From positions 1 to 64,000 of the forward strand of contig JACIZI010000012.1 in NCBI GenBank assembly GCA_014359475.1: 64,000 bases of DNA, given 5' to 3'. Positions within the stretch are counted from its first letter, which is position 1. Each line of letters opens with the position of its first letter. Of this stretch, positions 26,960-37,248 are shown one piece after another. This DNA comes from Marinobacter sp. GTDB lineage: Bacteria; Pseudomonadota; Gammaproteobacteria; Pseudomonadales; Oleiphilaceae. The notes under the pieces are model-generated. The model did no database searches, was not told where the DNA came from, and was given only the letters and a program-made list of their open reading frames with translations. A program made the position numbers and the translations under genes.

Positions 26960-27853
26960 TTACCCGGCCCGGAATACGCCGGTGGAAAGGTACCGGTCGC
27001 CGCGGTCACAGATAATGGCCACAATCACCGCATTTTCAACCTGCTTGCTCAGGCGCAGGGCGGCTGCGATTGCGCCGCCGGAGGATACACCACAAAAGAT
27101 GCCCTCCTCCCGGGCCAGGGCTTGCATCGTCTGTTCGGCTTCCTGCTGGCCGACATCCAGCACCTCGTCCACCCGGGACGCATCAAAAATCTTCGGCAGG
27201 TAGGGCTCCGGCCAGCGACGGATGCCGGGAATCGCCGCTCCCTCGCTGGGCTGAAGTCCGATAATCTGAATATCCGGATTGCGTTCCTTCAGGTACCGGG
27301 AAACACCCATGATGGTACCGGTGGTGCCCATGGAACTGACAAAATGGGTTACCCGGCCGCCGGTCTGCTGCCAGATTTCCGGTCCGGTGGTGCGGTAATG
27401 GGCCAGCGGATTATCCGGGTTGGCAAACTGGTCCAGCACCCTGCCCTCGCCCCGTGCCTGCATATCCAGAGCCAGATCCCGGGCATACTCCATACCCTGC
27501 TCTTTGGTCACCGTAACCAGCTCGGCTCCGTAGGCCGCCATGGAGGCCCGGCGCTCCTCGCTCATATTCTCTGGCATAATCAGCACCATGCGATAACCCT
27601 TGATCGCTGCCGCCATGGCCAGTGCAATACCGGTATTGCCGCTGGTAGCCTCGATCAGTGTATCGCCGGGTTGAATTTCGCCGCGCTTTTCCGCTTCCTG
27701 AATCATGCTGATCGCGGGCCGGTCTTTTACAGAACCGGCCGGGTTATCACCCTCCAGCTTGGCCAGAATGGTATTACTGGTGTCCCCGGGCAGCCGTTGC
27801 AGCCTGACCAGTGGTGTCTGCCCGACATAGTCCTCGATGGTTGGAAATCTCAT
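26960..27853 (-). CDS. cysM: Cysteine synthase B
   Basis: A 297-aa PLP enzyme making cysteine from O-acetylserine and sulfide or thiosulfate. The PLP lysine is K43 in NPAGSVKDRPA. EATSGNTGIA and GTTGTIMG bind the substrate and phosphate, and the C-terminal SSGGA is present. The length and loop sequences fit CysM better than CysK. The ATG at 27853 has AAGG eight bases upstream; an in-frame extension to 28003 is not supported. It is divergent from gacS, as in Pseudomonas. Confidence 0.93.
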   Translation of the reverse strand: MRFPTIEDYVGQTPLVRLQRLPGDTSNTILAKLEGDNPAGSVKDRPAISMIQEAEKRGEIQPGDTLIEATSGNTGIALAMAAAIKGYRMVLIMPENMSEERRASMAAYGAELVTVTKEQGMEYARDLALDMQARGEGRVLDQFANPDNPLAHYRTTGPEIWQQTGGRVTHFVSSMGTTGTIMGVSRYLKERNPDIQIIGLQPSEGAAIPGIRRWPEPYLPKIFDASRVDEVLDVGQQEAEQTMQALAREEGIFCGVSSGGAIAAALRLSKQVENAVIVAIICDRGDRYLSTGVFRAG

Positions 27854-28136
27854 GCTCGGAACCTTCTCTCTCTGACCCTTGTATTCAGCCCCTTTCACGG
27901 GCCTGCAGGCAGTCGCAGTGACTGCCCCGCGGCAGCCATTGCCGACGACCTGTGTGGTACACTTCGGGACCGCATCATACGCTGATTCAGCGCGGTCGCC
28001 CAATAAGGGTTCTCGCTAAAACCATGACAACCGGCTATAACCGGCGGAAAATCACGGCACAGGTTGCCGTTTTTGTTTATTGTGACAGGGAAGATAACCG
28101 GTAGCCGCTACCGGACAGGCCAGACAGGAACACGAT

Positions 28137-31010
28137 ATGCGACGTTGGGGCATCCGCAAGAAGGTTTTGGTGGTTACGCTGGTTCCCACGCTGCTGACTA
28201 CTCTGATGCTGGGCCTGTTCTTCACCTCCAGCTGGGTCATGAACATCGAAAGCCTGCTGCAGGACCGGGGTGACTCTCTTTCCCGACAACTGGCGGCCGG
28301 TGCGGAATATGGTTTGTTTACCGGCAACCGCAGCCTGCTGGCGAGCCTGTCCAGTGCCTTACTGGAAGAGCAGGATGTACGCGCCATCAGTTTTTATGAT
28401 GCGGATCGCAAGCGCCTGCTGCACACCGGGCCCGGCCATTCCGAACAGGGACCCACAGAACTGCTCGACCCGCAAAGGCCACGCCGTGTGTCCGCACACA
28501 GCAGCACCCTGTTCGTCACGCCGGTGTTTCTCCAGGACCTGATGGTCGAGAACCTGATGATGCCGGATAACCGCCCGGACGCGGGCGATGCTGAGCGGCC
28601 GATCGGCTGGGTAGCGGTGGAGATGTCCCACACCCGCACGGAAAAAGAGACCTACAAGGCTTTATTCATCTCCCTGCTACTGATTCTGGGGGGTGTCATT
28701 TTGAGCCTTCTGATTGCCCTGCACCTTAGCCGTTCCTTCACGGATCCGGTCTTCCAGCTCAATAAGGCGGTGGCGAAGCTGAAGGAAGGCAAGCTGGATA
28801 CACGGGTCTATACCGGGGCCGGACCCGAGTTCGAACAACTGGAATCGGGCCTCAATCAGATGGCCGCCGCCCTGAGCCAGGCCCAGGCAGAAATGCAGCA
28901 GAACATCGACCAGGCCACTGAAGATCTGCGGGAAACCCTGGAAACCATCGAGATCCAGAACATCGAGCTGGACTTCGCCCGCAAGGAAGCCCTGGAAGCC
29001 AGCCGGGTCAAGTCGGAATTCCTGGCCAACATGTCCCACGAAATCCGCACGCCCCTGAACGGCATCATCGGCTTTACCGAACTGCTGCTGAAAAGCCCTT
29101 TGCCCCGCCAACAGCGGGATCATTTGACCACTATCCGGAAATCCTCGGAAATCCTGCTGACCATCATTAACGACATTCTGGATTTCTCCAAGATCGAGGC
29201 GGGCAAACTGCTACTGGATCGGGTGCCCTTCCAGTTGCGCGATATTGTCGAAGAAGTGATGGTCATGCTCGCACCTGCCGCCCATGAAAAGAACCTGGAC
29301 CTGGTGCCCCTGGTCTACCAGGACGTGCCGGACAATCTGATGGGGGATCCGCTGCGGGTCAAACAGATCATTACCAACCTGGTTAACAATGCCATCAAGT
29401 TTACCCAGACCGGCGAGGTCGTGCTGCGCGCCAGCCTGGATGAGGAAGATGAAAAAGAGAACAGGGTCACCTTGCGCCTGAGCGTCACGGACTCCGGCGT
29501 GGGGCTTTCCCGTGCCCAGCAGCAGTCGCTGTTCAACGCCTTCAGCCAGGCCGATGCGTCGACCGCCCGTCAGTACGGTGGCACCGGTCTGGGCCTGGCG
29601 ATTTCCAAGCGACTGGTGGAAGAAATGGGCGGCAGAATCGGCCTTGAAAGCGAGCTGGGTAAAGGCTCCACCTTCTGGTTTACCCTTACGGCGGATCTGG
29701 CCGCCGGCCGGGAGAGTGGTCCGCCGCGGGATGCCCTGAAGGGAGAACGGGTGGTGTACCTGGAACAGCAACCCACATCCGGGCTGGCTGTCACTCACAT
29801 GCTCAGTGAATGGGGCATGACGGTGGATGCCGCCTCATCACCAGCCACCCTGCAGGAGCGGGTGGAGGATGCCCAGCGCAGTCAGAACGGATATGCACTG
29901 GCAATCATCGGCATCAACCGGCACATGCTCAATTCCAGCCAGTACTGCAACCTGGTGCGCTCCCTGGAGCTGGAGCGCGACTGCCGTACCCTGCTGCTGA
30001 CACCCACCCTGGAGAACCAGGGCACCCTGTTATCAGGGCTGGTCAGTGGCCATCTGACCAAGCCGGTTGGCCGGGAGTCCCTGTACAACGAATTGCTATT
30101 GCTGGTACACGGCATCCATTCCCCTGATGAGCCGGTCGAACGGCGGGCACAGGAGATGGACCTGCCCATGCCCGGCAAAGCCCCCAGAGTTCTCGCGGTG
30201 GATGATAACGAAGCCAACCTGAAACTGGTGCTGACCCTGCTGGAAGACTGCCAGGTGCCGGCAGAAGGGGCGACAAGCGGCTTCGAAGCCATCAGCAAAG
30301 CCCGCAAAAATCAGTTTGATCTGGTATTCATGGACCTGCAGATGCCCGGTATGGACGGAGTGGAGGCGGTACGCCGCCTCCGCAGTATGGACACCGGTGC
30401 CCGCAAGATGCCGATTATTGCCCTGACGGCCCATGCACTCGCAGAGGAACAGGACCGGTTGGTCGAGCAGGGTTTCAACGGTTATCTGGCCAAACCCCTG
30501 AGCAACAGCCAGCTGGAAGATATCCTGCAAGAGTACACCGGTTACCAGTGCCCGCGGAAACCCGGCGACCGGCTGCAGGACCTGCCGGAAATACGGGACA
30601 CCCGTCGCCCCCTGCGCCCGTCAACGCGCAACAAGCGGCTGGATTGTGTGAGTGTGGAGGAAGGTATCCGGCTGGCAGCCGGCAAGGCGGACCTCGCAGA
30701 AGAGCTGTTCAGCATTCTGGTCGAGCAGCTTTATACCGATCTGCCCCGGATCAAGTCTCTCTGGGAGCAGGAAGATGCCGACGAACTGCTGGAATGCGTA
30801 CATAAGCTTCATGGAGCAACCCGCTACTGCGGTGTCCCGGAGTTGCGGGAAGCCGCCAACCAACTGGAAACGGCGCTCAAGAATAAGGCCGCCAACACCG
30901 GTTACCTGAAAGACCAGCTGATTGCGGCTATAGAACGACTCCGGACCTGGAGTGACGAGACCGACTGGCAGAACCTGTTCCGCAACCAGCAGCAGACCGC
31001 CACTTCCTGA
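28137..31010 (+). CDS. gacS: Hybrid sensor histidine kinase GacS/BarA
   Basis: A 957-aa inner-membrane hybrid kinase. TM1 is about 10-31, a periplasmic loop follows, TM2 is about 178-198, then HAMP (199-252), HisKA with H301 in SHEIRTP, and HATPase (about 405-525). A degenerate receiver-like segment (about 535-660, no phosphoacceptor Asp) follows, then a true receiver with D733 in [11 protein letters not shown], and a C-terminal Hpt domain with H889. This is the GacS/BarA architecture, which phosphorylates GacA/UvrY to drive Csr/Rsm small RNAs. It lies next to cysM as in Pseudomonas. gacA is not in the window. It converges on pdxJ. Confidence 0.93.
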   Translation: MRRWGIRKKVLVVTLVPTLLTTLMLGLFFTSSWVMNIESLLQDRGDSLSRQLAAGAEYGLFTGNRSLLASLSSALLEEQDVRAISFYDADRKRLLHTGPGHSEQGPTELLDPQRPRRVSAHSSTLFVTPVFLQDLMVENLMMPDNRPDAGDAERPIGWVAVEMSHTRTEKETYKALFISLLLILGGVILSLLIALHLSRSFTDPVFQLNKAVAKLKEGKLDTRVYTGAGPEFEQLESGLNQMAAALSQAQAEMQQNIDQATEDLRETLETIEIQNIELDFARKEALEASRVKSEFLANMSHEIRTPLNGIIGFTELLLKSPLPRQQRDHLTTIRKSSEILLTIINDILDFSKIEAGKLLLDRVPFQLRDIVEEVMVMLAPAAHEKNLDLVPLVYQDVPDNLMGDPLRVKQIITNLVNNAIKFTQTGEVVLRASLDEEDEKENRVTLRLSVTDSGVGLSRAQQQSLFNAFSQADASTARQYGGTGLGLAISKRLVEEMGGRIGLESELGKGSTFWFTLTADLAAGRESGPPRDALKGERVVYLEQQPTSGLAVTHMLSEWGMTVDAASSPATLQERVEDAQRSQNGYALAIIGINRHMLNSSQYCNLVRSLELERDCRTLLLTPTLENQGTLLSGLVSGHLTKPVGRESLYNELLLLVHGIHSPDEPVERRAQEMDLPMPGKAPRVLAVDDNEANLKLVLTLLEDCQVPAEGATSGFEAISKARKNQFDLVFMDLQMPGMDGVEAVRRLRSMDTGARKMPIIALTAHALAEEQDRLVEQGFNGYLAKPLSNSQLEDILQEYTGYQCPRKPGDRLQDLPEIRDTRRPLRPSTRNKRLDCVSVEEGIRLAAGKADLAEELFSILVEQLYTDLPRIKSLWEQEDADELLECVHKLHGATRYCGVPELREAANQLETALKNKAANTGYLKDQLIAAIERLRTWSDETDWQNLFRNQQQTATS

Positions 31011-31043
31011 ACGGGGTTCAGGGGCAGGTTCAGGAGCAGGCAG

Positions 31044-31790
31044 TCAGGAGCCGGAAGCATCCCGGGCCCGATCGAGAATATCGCGCATGTCCCGCACAGC
31101 CTGCCTCAGCCCGGTGAATACCGCCCGGGCAATGATGGCATGACCGATATTCAGTTCATTGATGCCCGGCAGTGCCGCCACGGCCTCGGTGTTGTGATAG
31201 TGCAAGCCGTGCCCTGCATTCACCTTCAGCTCCTTGCGCCGGGCGTAGTCCACTGCACTGGCCAGCTTGGCAAGGGTGGCCGATACCTGCTCCGGGCTTT
31301 TGGCCTCGGCGTACTCACCGGTGTGCAATTCAATCACCGGTGCCCCGCATCGCACGGCCGCGTCTATCTGCGCCGTGTCGGGGTCAATAAACAGAGAGAC
31401 CTCTGCACCGATTCTGGCCAGCCGGTCACAGGCTGAGGCAATCCGCGCTTCCTGCCCTTCCACATCGAGACCACCTTCGGTGGTCAGCTCCTCACGTTTT
31501 TCCGGTACCAGACAGACACATTCCGGCCGCACCTGCTCTGCGAACTCCAGCATGGCATCCGTAACGGCCATTTCCAGGTTCATTCGGGTGTTGAGGGTCT
31601 GGCGCAGCAGAAGCACATCGCGGTCCTGGATATGCCGCCGGTCTTCCCGGGGGTGGAGGGTAATGCCATCCGCCCCCGCTTCCTCCGCCAGCATGGCTGC
31701 CTGAACAGGGTCCGGATAACGGGTGCCACGTGCCTGGCGCAGGGTGGCCACATGGTCAATATTCACTCCCAGCAGTACTCGGTTACTCAT
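31044..31790 (-). CDS. pdxJ: Pyridoxine 5'-phosphate synthase
   Basis: A 248-aa TIM-barrel enzyme that condenses 1-deoxyxylulose 5-phosphate with 3-amino-2-oxopropyl phosphate to give pyridoxine 5'-phosphate. Signatures: [18 protein letters not shown] at the N-terminus, HPREDRRHI, and the phosphate-binding end [16 protein letters not shown]. It overlaps recO by eight bases and is the last gene of the lepA operon. Confidence 0.95.
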   Translation of the reverse strand: MSNRVLLGVNIDHVATLRQARGTRYPDPVQAAMLAEEAGADGITLHPREDRRHIQDRDVLLLRQTLNTRMNLEMAVTDAMLEFAEQVRPECVCLVPEKREELTTEGGLDVEGQEARIASACDRLARIGAEVSLFIDPDTAQIDAAVRCGAPVIELHTGEYAEAKSPEQVSATLAKLASAVDYARRKELKVNAGHGLHYHNTEAVAALPGINELNIGHAIIARAVFTGLRQAVRDMRDILDRARDASGS

Positions 31791-32502
31791 TGCGCTTTCT
31801 CCCTTTATTCCGGAACAGATCCCGGCTTTTCAGCGGCCGCCCCTGTAACAGAAAATCCACCAATGTTCTCATCACCCGCTTGGCAGTACGGCGGGCTTCC
31901 GGCGCTTCCAGATCGCCGGCTTCCAGCGCCAGCAGCGCTTCACCCGGCAGACCACAGACACCCTGCCCGGTCGGCACCGCCACTATGCCCTGCTGAGGAT
32001 CATAGCAATAGTGCTGGTGCGGCTGCACCCTGGCCCCCTGATCCGTCCGTCCCCAACTGAAACCGTAGCCGAGGCTATCGCACAGCGCCCCTTCGAAACG
32101 ACGCAGTACCGGCTCGATATCCTGCTGCAACGACAGGCATTCCAGTGCCTCGATATAGGCCGCAAAAAGTTCCGGGTGGGGATCACCCTGGGGCAGCAGC
32201 AATTGCAGCAATTCGTTCAGATAAAACCCGCTATAGAGCCCGTGGCCGCCGGCGATCACTGGTCCCCTGCGGCTTTCTGCCTGAATCAGGGTTTTCAGAT
32301 CACTGCGCCCGGACCAGTCCAGCAGCAACGGCTGGAAGGGCTGCAGCAGGGCTTTCAAGGGGCTTTTCGGGCCGGTTGCACCGCGCGCCACCAGGGAGAT
32401 GCGGCCGTGACTGAGGCTGAACACATCCACCAGCAGGCTGGTTTCCCGGTAGGGGCGGCGGTGTATGACGTAGGCAGGCTCCTGCCGGCTACCGGCACTC
32501 AT
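31783..32502 (-). CDS. recO: DNA repair protein RecO
   Basis: A 239-aa recombination mediator that, with RecR, loads RecA on SSB-coated DNA. The N-terminal OB fold ([34 protein letters not shown]) and the LNELLQLLL block are typical. It overlaps pdxJ by eight bases and starts ten bases after era, giving the usual era-recO-pdxJ order. Confidence 0.93.
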   Translation of the reverse strand: MSAGSRQEPAYVIHRRPYRETSLLVDVFSLSHGRISLVARGATGPKSPLKALLQPFQPLLLDWSGRSDLKTLIQAESRRGPVIAGGHGLYSGFYLNELLQLLLPQGDPHPELFAAYIEALECLSLQQDIEPVLRRFEGALCDSLGYGFSWGRTDQGARVQPHQHYCYDPQQGIVAVPTGQGVCGLPGEALLALEAGDLEAPEARRTAKRVMRTLVDFLLQGRPLKSRDLFRNKGRKRNE

Positions 32503-32512
32503 GCGGACAACC

Positions 32513-33433
32513 TCAGAGGTCGTTCATTCCAAGACTCTTCAGAGCTCTGTCGCTATCCGCCCAGCCCCGCCGGACCTTGACCCAGAGGCGCAGCATCACC
32601 TTCTGGTCAAGCATCCGCTCAATGTCGAGGCGGGCTTCCTGGCCGATACGTCGGATCCGCTCACCCCGGTCACCAATCAGTATCTTCTTCTGGCCTTCCC
32701 TTTCCACCAGAATCAATGCGGAAATATGCACGATCCTCGGCTCGGTGCGGAATTCTTCGATCTCGACGGCCGTGGAATAGGGCAATTCGTCGCCCAGTTG
32801 CCGGGTGATCTTTTCCCGGACAATCTCGGATACCAGGAACCGCTGGCTGCGATCAGTGATCTGGTCATCCGGGTAAAAGTGGATACTCTGGGGCAAGAAC
32901 CGGCTGACGGCTGTCTCCAACGGCTCCAGGTTGATTTCCTTGAGAGCCGAGAGGGGGATAATCTCCGCAAATTCCCGCCTGGCAGACAACATTTCCAGAT
33001 GAGGCAGCAGCAAGTCCTTGTTTTCCAGCCGGTCAACCTTGTTGACCGCCAGTATTACCGGGCACCTGACCCCGGAAAGCTTGTTCAGCACCATTTCGTC
33101 GGATTCGGTCCAGTGGGTCTGGTCTACCACGAACACCACCACATCCACCCCGGAAAGAGCGGAACTGGCGGCGCGATTCATGTAGCGGTTCAACGCCCTT
33201 GGCTCATCCTCATGCATTCCGGGGGTATCCACGTACACCGCCTGGACCGGCCCCTCTGTCTTGATCCCCAGCACCTGATGGCGGGTAGTCTGGGGCTTGC
33301 GGGAGGTAATACTCAGCTTCTGGCCCAGAATATGGTTCAGCAGGGTGGACTTGCCCACATTGGGCCGCCCCACAATGGCCACAAATCCACAGCGACTGTC
33401 TGGATTCTCCGGGCGGGTAAAGTCTTCAGTCAT
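32513..33433 (-). CDS. era: GTPase Era
   Basis: A 306-aa essential GTPase for 30S assembly. G1 is GRPNVGKS (22-29), G3 DTPG, G4 NKVD, and a KH domain follows (about 210-300, with [14 protein letters not shown]). The ATG at 33433 overlaps the rnc stop as ATGA, which decides the start; an in-frame ATG at 33547 lies well inside rnc. It is in one operon with rnc and recO. Confidence 0.95.
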   Translation of the reverse strand: MTEDFTRPENPDSRCGFVAIVGRPNVGKSTLLNHILGQKLSITSRKPQTTRHQVLGIKTEGPVQAVYVDTPGMHEDEPRALNRYMNRAASSALSGVDVVVFVVDQTHWTESDEMVLNKLSGVRCPVILAVNKVDRLENKDLLLPHLEMLSARREFAEIIPLSALKEINLEPLETAVSRFLPQSIHFYPDDQITDRSQRFLVSEIVREKITRQLGDELPYSTAVEIEEFRTEPRIVHISALILVEREGQKKILIGDRGERIRRIGQEARLDIERMLDQKVMLRLWVKVRRGWADSDRALKSLGMNDL

Positions 33434-34119
33434 GGCGTTTCCACTCCCAGTTCGCGAAGGGCGTTGCGGGCGGCTTCCTGTTCCGCCACCCGGCGGCTTG
33501 AGCCGGTTCCCGTGGTTTTCCGGTCCAGGGAGTTGAGTTCGCAGCACACATGAAAGATTTGCTGATGAGCCTCACCGTCCACGGAAACCACCTTATAGCT
33601 GGGCAAGGGGTATTGTCGTGACTGCAGATACTCCTGCAGCCGGGTCTTGGGATCTTTCTGGGTGTCCTGCAGATCCAGTCGGGCGAGACGTTCCCGGAAC
33701 CAGCAAAGCACCCGTTCCCTGCAGGTATAGAAATCGCTGTCCAGATATATGGCTCCGATAATCGATTCCACCGCATCCGCCAGAATGGACTCACGCCGGT
33801 ATCCGCCGCTTTTAAGTTCGCCGGAGCCAAGTCGCAGGTAGTCCCCCAATCCGAACTCACGCCCAATCTCGGCCAGGGTAACGCCCTTCACCATCCGCGC
33901 CCGCAAACGGCTCAACTGCCCCTCCCTGGCCTTCTCGAAATTCAGGTACAGGTGTTCGGCAATCACCATGTTCACAATGGAATCGCCCAGAAATTCCAGA
34001 CGTTCATTGTTGCTGTTACCAAAGCTCCTGTGGGTCAGCGCCAGATTGAGCAACTCCGGGTCACGGAAGTCATAGCCTATCTGCCGCTGCAATCTGTCCA
34101 GATCCGGGGTGGAAATCAC
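33430..34119 (-). CDS. rnc: Ribonuclease III
   Basis: A 229-aa double-strand-specific RNase. The signature [10 protein letters not shown] (38-47) and the D115/E118 pair in [10 protein letters not shown] form the two-metal site, and a dsRNA-binding domain covers about 158-225. It processes rRNA and many mRNAs. It overlaps era by four bases and the upstream DUF4845 gene by four. Confidence 0.95.
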   Translation of the reverse strand: MISTPDLDRLQRQIGYDFRDPELLNLALTHRSFGNSNNERLEFLGDSIVNMVIAEHLYLNFEKAREGQLSRLRARMVKGVTLAEIGREFGLGDYLRLGSGELKSGGYRRESILADAVESIIGAIYLDSDFYTCRERVLCWFRERLARLDLQDTQKDPKTRLQEYLQSRQYPLPSYKVVSVDGEAHQQIFHVCCELNSLDRKTTGTGSSRRVAEQEAARNALRELGVETP

Positions 34120-34499
34120 TCGCCTCTCATCTCATATTCATGTCGGAATTCAATCACCGCATCCACATTGAAGAACAGATCGGTGCGCACTTCATACTCC
34201 ACGGTTATCAACGCCACATCGCCGCGCTTTTCCATGGTTACGTAGGAGGCATCAAAATTATCCACGTTATTGACCTGCAGCTGTTTCTTTACCCAGTTGC
34301 GCAGCTGCACCGGGGTCATTGCAACAGGATTTTCGTTTTCATCCAGCCGCTCCATCAACTTCTGCACGGTCAGGTCATCGATGTAGGCGGGTGCCAGGCG
34401 CCCCACGAGCATCAGCAGACCACCAAAAAACAACACCATGACCAGCATGACGAATGTGGATGCCCCGGTCTGTCGATGCACAAAACGCTTGTTATTCAT
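34116..34499 (-). CDS. DUF4845 membrane-anchored protein
   Basis: A 127-aa protein with one N-terminal membrane segment (about 15-35, [20 protein letters not shown]) and a soluble C-terminal part. This matches DUF4845, a family found between lepB and rnc in Pseudomonas and relatives; its function is not known. It overlaps rnc by four bases (ATGA), so expression is coupled. Confidence 0.85.
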   Translation of the reverse strand: MNNKRFVHRQTGASTFVMLVMVLFFGGLLMLVGRLAPAYIDDLTVQKLMERLDENENPVAMTPVQLRNWVKKQLQVNNVDNFDASYVTMEKRGDVALITVEYEVRTDLFFNVDAVIEFRHEYEMRGE

Positions 34500-34525
34500 C
34501 TTGCTGGTCTCCGAAAAGGTTCACG

Positions 34526-35308
34526 TCACTCAATCAGGCCCACACGATCAAACGATGGCAGGCTGGTCAGGGATTCCCAGTGCATCCAGATGGCAAACGC
34601 CTTACCGACAACCATGCTATCCGGAACCATACCCCAGAACCGGCTGTCATTGCTGTTATCGCGATTGTCGCCCATCACAAAGTAATGCCCTTCCGGAACC
34701 TGCCATACTCCCTCGCCCCTGCCGCTGGAGGGGCTGGTACCTACAAAAATACGGTGTTCGGTACCCATCAGATACTCGACCCGCAGATTGACCGGCGGAA
34801 TGCGGGCAATCGATTCTGTCGGAATCTTCTCGCCATTAATGAACAGTTGCCGGTCCTGGTAACGTATCCGGTCACCGGGCAAGCCGATCACGCGCTTGAT
34901 GTAATTGGTGGCACCATCGACAGGATAGCGGAAAACCATCACATCACCCCGTTGCGGGTCTCCGACATCCAGTATCTTGGTGCCGGCGACTGGCAAACGC
35001 AGGCCATAAGCGTACTTGTTCACCAGAATAAAGTCGCCTACCTCGAGGGTAGGCAACATGGAGCCGGAGGGTATCTGGAAAGGCTCCACCAGGAATGAGC
35101 GCAGCACCAGCACCACGGCAAGCACCGGAAAAAACGAGCGACTCAAATCGACCAGATAGGGTTCGGGCGCTGCGTCCTCATCGGATCTGCCTGCCGCTGC
35201 CGGCGTATTCGCCTTCCGGCGCTTGCGCAAAAACAACAAGTCCGCCAGCCAGATAGCACCGGTCGTCAGGGTCAGTACAACCAGTACCAGGGGAAAATCG
35301 ATATCCAT
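34526..35308 (-). CDS. lepB: Signal peptidase I
   Basis: A 260-aa inner-membrane peptidase that removes signal peptides. Two membrane segments lie near residues 7-26 and 58-76. The Ser/Lys dyad is S83 in PSGSMLPTL and K138 in YIKRVIGLPGD; the box MGDNRDNSNDSR follows. It sits between lepA (34 bases) and the DUF4845 gene. Confidence 0.95.
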   Translation of the reverse strand: MDIDFPLVLVVLTLTTGAIWLADLLFLRKRRKANTPAAAGRSDEDAAPEPYLVDLSRSFFPVLAVVLVLRSFLVEPFQIPSGSMLPTLEVGDFILVNKYAYGLRLPVAGTKILDVGDPQRGDVMVFRYPVDGATNYIKRVIGLPGDRIRYQDRQLFINGEKIPTESIARIPPVNLRVEYLMGTEHRIFVGTSPSSGRGEGVWQVPEGHYFVMGDNRDNSNDSRFWGMVPDSMVVGKAFAIWMHWESLTSLPSFDRVGLIE

Positions 35309-35342
35309 TCAGGTGCCTTTTTGTCTTTGTCTGGTTCTTTGT

Positions 35343-37145
35343 CTAACTGTCTGCTTTCAGTACCGCAAGGAAGGCTTCCTGAGGCACCTCTACATTGCCC
35401 AGCTGCTTCATTCGCTTCTTGCCTTCTTTCTGCTTCTGCAGCAATTTCTTCTTGCGACTCACGTCACCACCATAGCACTTGGCGGTTACATTCTTGCGCA
35501 GCGCCTTGACCGTCACCCGGGCCACAACCTGGTTACCGATTGCCGCCTGGATGGCAATATCAAACATCTGCCGGGGGATCAGTTCCTTCATCTTGTCCAG
35601 CACCGCACGCCCCCGGTAATGCGCCTGATCCCGGTGTACGATCAACGCCAGGGCATCCACCCGGTCACCGTTGATCAGCACGTCCAGGCGCACCAGATTG
35701 GCTGCCTGGAAGCGAACAAACTGGTAATCCAGGGAGGCAAAGCCCCGACTGGCCGACTTCACCCGGTCAAAGAAGTCCATCACCACTTCCGCCATGGGCA
35801 GCTCGTAGGTCAACTGCACCTGGGTTGCCATGAAGTGCATATTCTTCTGGACGCCGCGCTTTTCCTCGCACAGGGCAATCACATTTCCAAGATGCTCCTG
35901 GGGTACCAGAATATTCGCTTCTACGATGGGTTCGCGCATTTCCTCAATAGACCCCACGTCCGGGAGTCTCGAGGGATTAGCCACTTCCCTGATTTCGCCT
36001 TTGCTGGTAACGACCTGATAGATGACCGTCGGTGCGGTGGTGATCAGGTCGAGATCATACTCCCGTTCCAGCCGTTCCTGGATGATCTCCATGTGCAGCA
36101 TGCCCAGGAAGCCACAGCGGAACCCGAAGCCCAGGGCATCGGAGCTCTCCGGTTCAAAGAACAGGGAGGCATCGTTGAGGGTCAGCTTTTCCAGGGCATC
36201 CCGGAAATCGTTATAGTCGTCGGCACTGACCGGGAACAGGCCCGCGTATACCTGTGGTTTGACCTTCTTGAAACCCGGCAGCATCGGGGTTTCCCCGGAA
36301 AATTTCTGATGCACGATGGTGTCGCCCACCGGAGCACCGTGAATATCCTTGATGCCGGCTACCATGAAACCCACCTCGCCGGCTTCCAGAATGCCGGTTT
36401 CCTTACGCTTGGGTGTAAAGATACCCACGCTGTCAGCATTCCACGCCTTGCCGGTGGATTTGATGACAATCTTGTCACCTTTTTTCAGGGTGCCTTCGGT
36501 TACCCGTACCAGCGATACCACCCCGAGGTAGTTATCGAACCAGGAGTCGATAATCAGCGCCTGCAGCGGCGCACTGCGGTCGCCCACCGGCGGCGGGATG
36601 CGCTGAATCAGGTCCTCCAGTACATCTTCCACCCCCTGACCGCTCTTGGCACTGCAGCGCACCGCATTGGTGGCCTCGATGCCGATGATGTCCTCGATTT
36701 CCTGCGACACCCGATCCGGCTCTGCCTGGGGCAGGTCCATCTTGTTGAGTACCGGAACCACCTCCAGACCCTGCTCGATGGCGGTATAGCAGTTCGCCAC
36801 GGACTGGGCTTCAACCCCCTGCCCGGCATCCACCACCAGCAGGGCACCTTCACAGGCATACAGGGAGCGGGAGACTTCGTAGGAAAAGTCCACATGCCCG
36901 GGGGTATCGATAAAGTTCAGCTTGTATTCGTTGCCATCCCGTGACTGATAGTTAAGGGTGACGCTCTGGGCCTTGATGGTAATGCCCCGTTCCCGCTCCA
37001 GGTCCATGGAATCAAGGACCTGTTCGGCCATCTCCCGCTCGGTCAGCCCCCCACAAACCTGAATGAAACGATCCGCCAGAGTGGATTTACCGTGGTCGAT
37101 ATGGGCGATAATCGAAAAGTTACGAATTCGGCTCAGTTCAGTCAC
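35343..37145 (-). CDS. lepA: Elongation factor 4 (LepA)
   Basis: A 600-aa translational GTPase (E. coli 599 aa). G-motifs: [29 protein letters not shown]. The LepA-specific C-terminal domain ends [19 protein letters not shown]. The GTG at 37145 begins the family-typical [21 protein letters not shown]; the in-frame ATG at 37202 would add 19 unrelated residues. It heads the lepA-lepB-DUF4845-rnc-era-recO-pdxJ operon. Confidence 0.95.
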   Translation of the reverse strand: MTELSRIRNFSIIAHIDHGKSTLADRFIQVCGGLTEREMAEQVLDSMDLERERGITIKAQSVTLNYQSRDGNEYKLNFIDTPGHVDFSYEVSRSLYACEGALLVVDAGQGVEAQSVANCYTAIEQGLEVVPVLNKMDLPQAEPDRVSQEIEDIIGIEATNAVRCSAKSGQGVEDVLEDLIQRIPPPVGDRSAPLQALIIDSWFDNYLGVVSLVRVTEGTLKKGDKIVIKSTGKAWNADSVGIFTPKRKETGILEAGEVGFMVAGIKDIHGAPVGDTIVHQKFSGETPMLPGFKKVKPQVYAGLFPVSADDYNDFRDALEKLTLNDASLFFEPESSDALGFGFRCGFLGMLHMEIIQERLEREYDLDLITTAPTVIYQVVTSKGEIREVANPSRLPDVGSIEEMREPIVEANILVPQEHLGNVIALCEEKRGVQKNMHFMATQVQLTYELPMAEVVMDFFDRVKSASRGFASLDYQFVRFQAANLVRLDVLINGDRVDALALIVHRDQAHYRGRAVLDKMKELIPRQMFDIAIQAAIGNQVVARVTVKALRKNVTAKCYGGDVSRKKKLLQKQKEGKKRMKQLGNVEVPQEAFLAVLKADS

Positions 37146-37248
37146 AGACAAGGAATACCCGCATAAAACAAAGGATTGGTGCCGGTCGGGCAAAGTCGCC
37201 AACCGGCAAAGGCGTGATTTTAACGGTTAGTGCCCGCCATTACTACGA

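Noticed and set aside
25607-27985. A 792-aa open frame opposite rlmD and cysM
   Set aside because: Both genes on the minus strand are certain; the long frame is a codon-bias artefact with low-complexity, Gln/His/Gly-rich translation.
35223-36944. A 573-aa open frame opposite lepA
   Set aside because: lepA is certain; antisense frame only.
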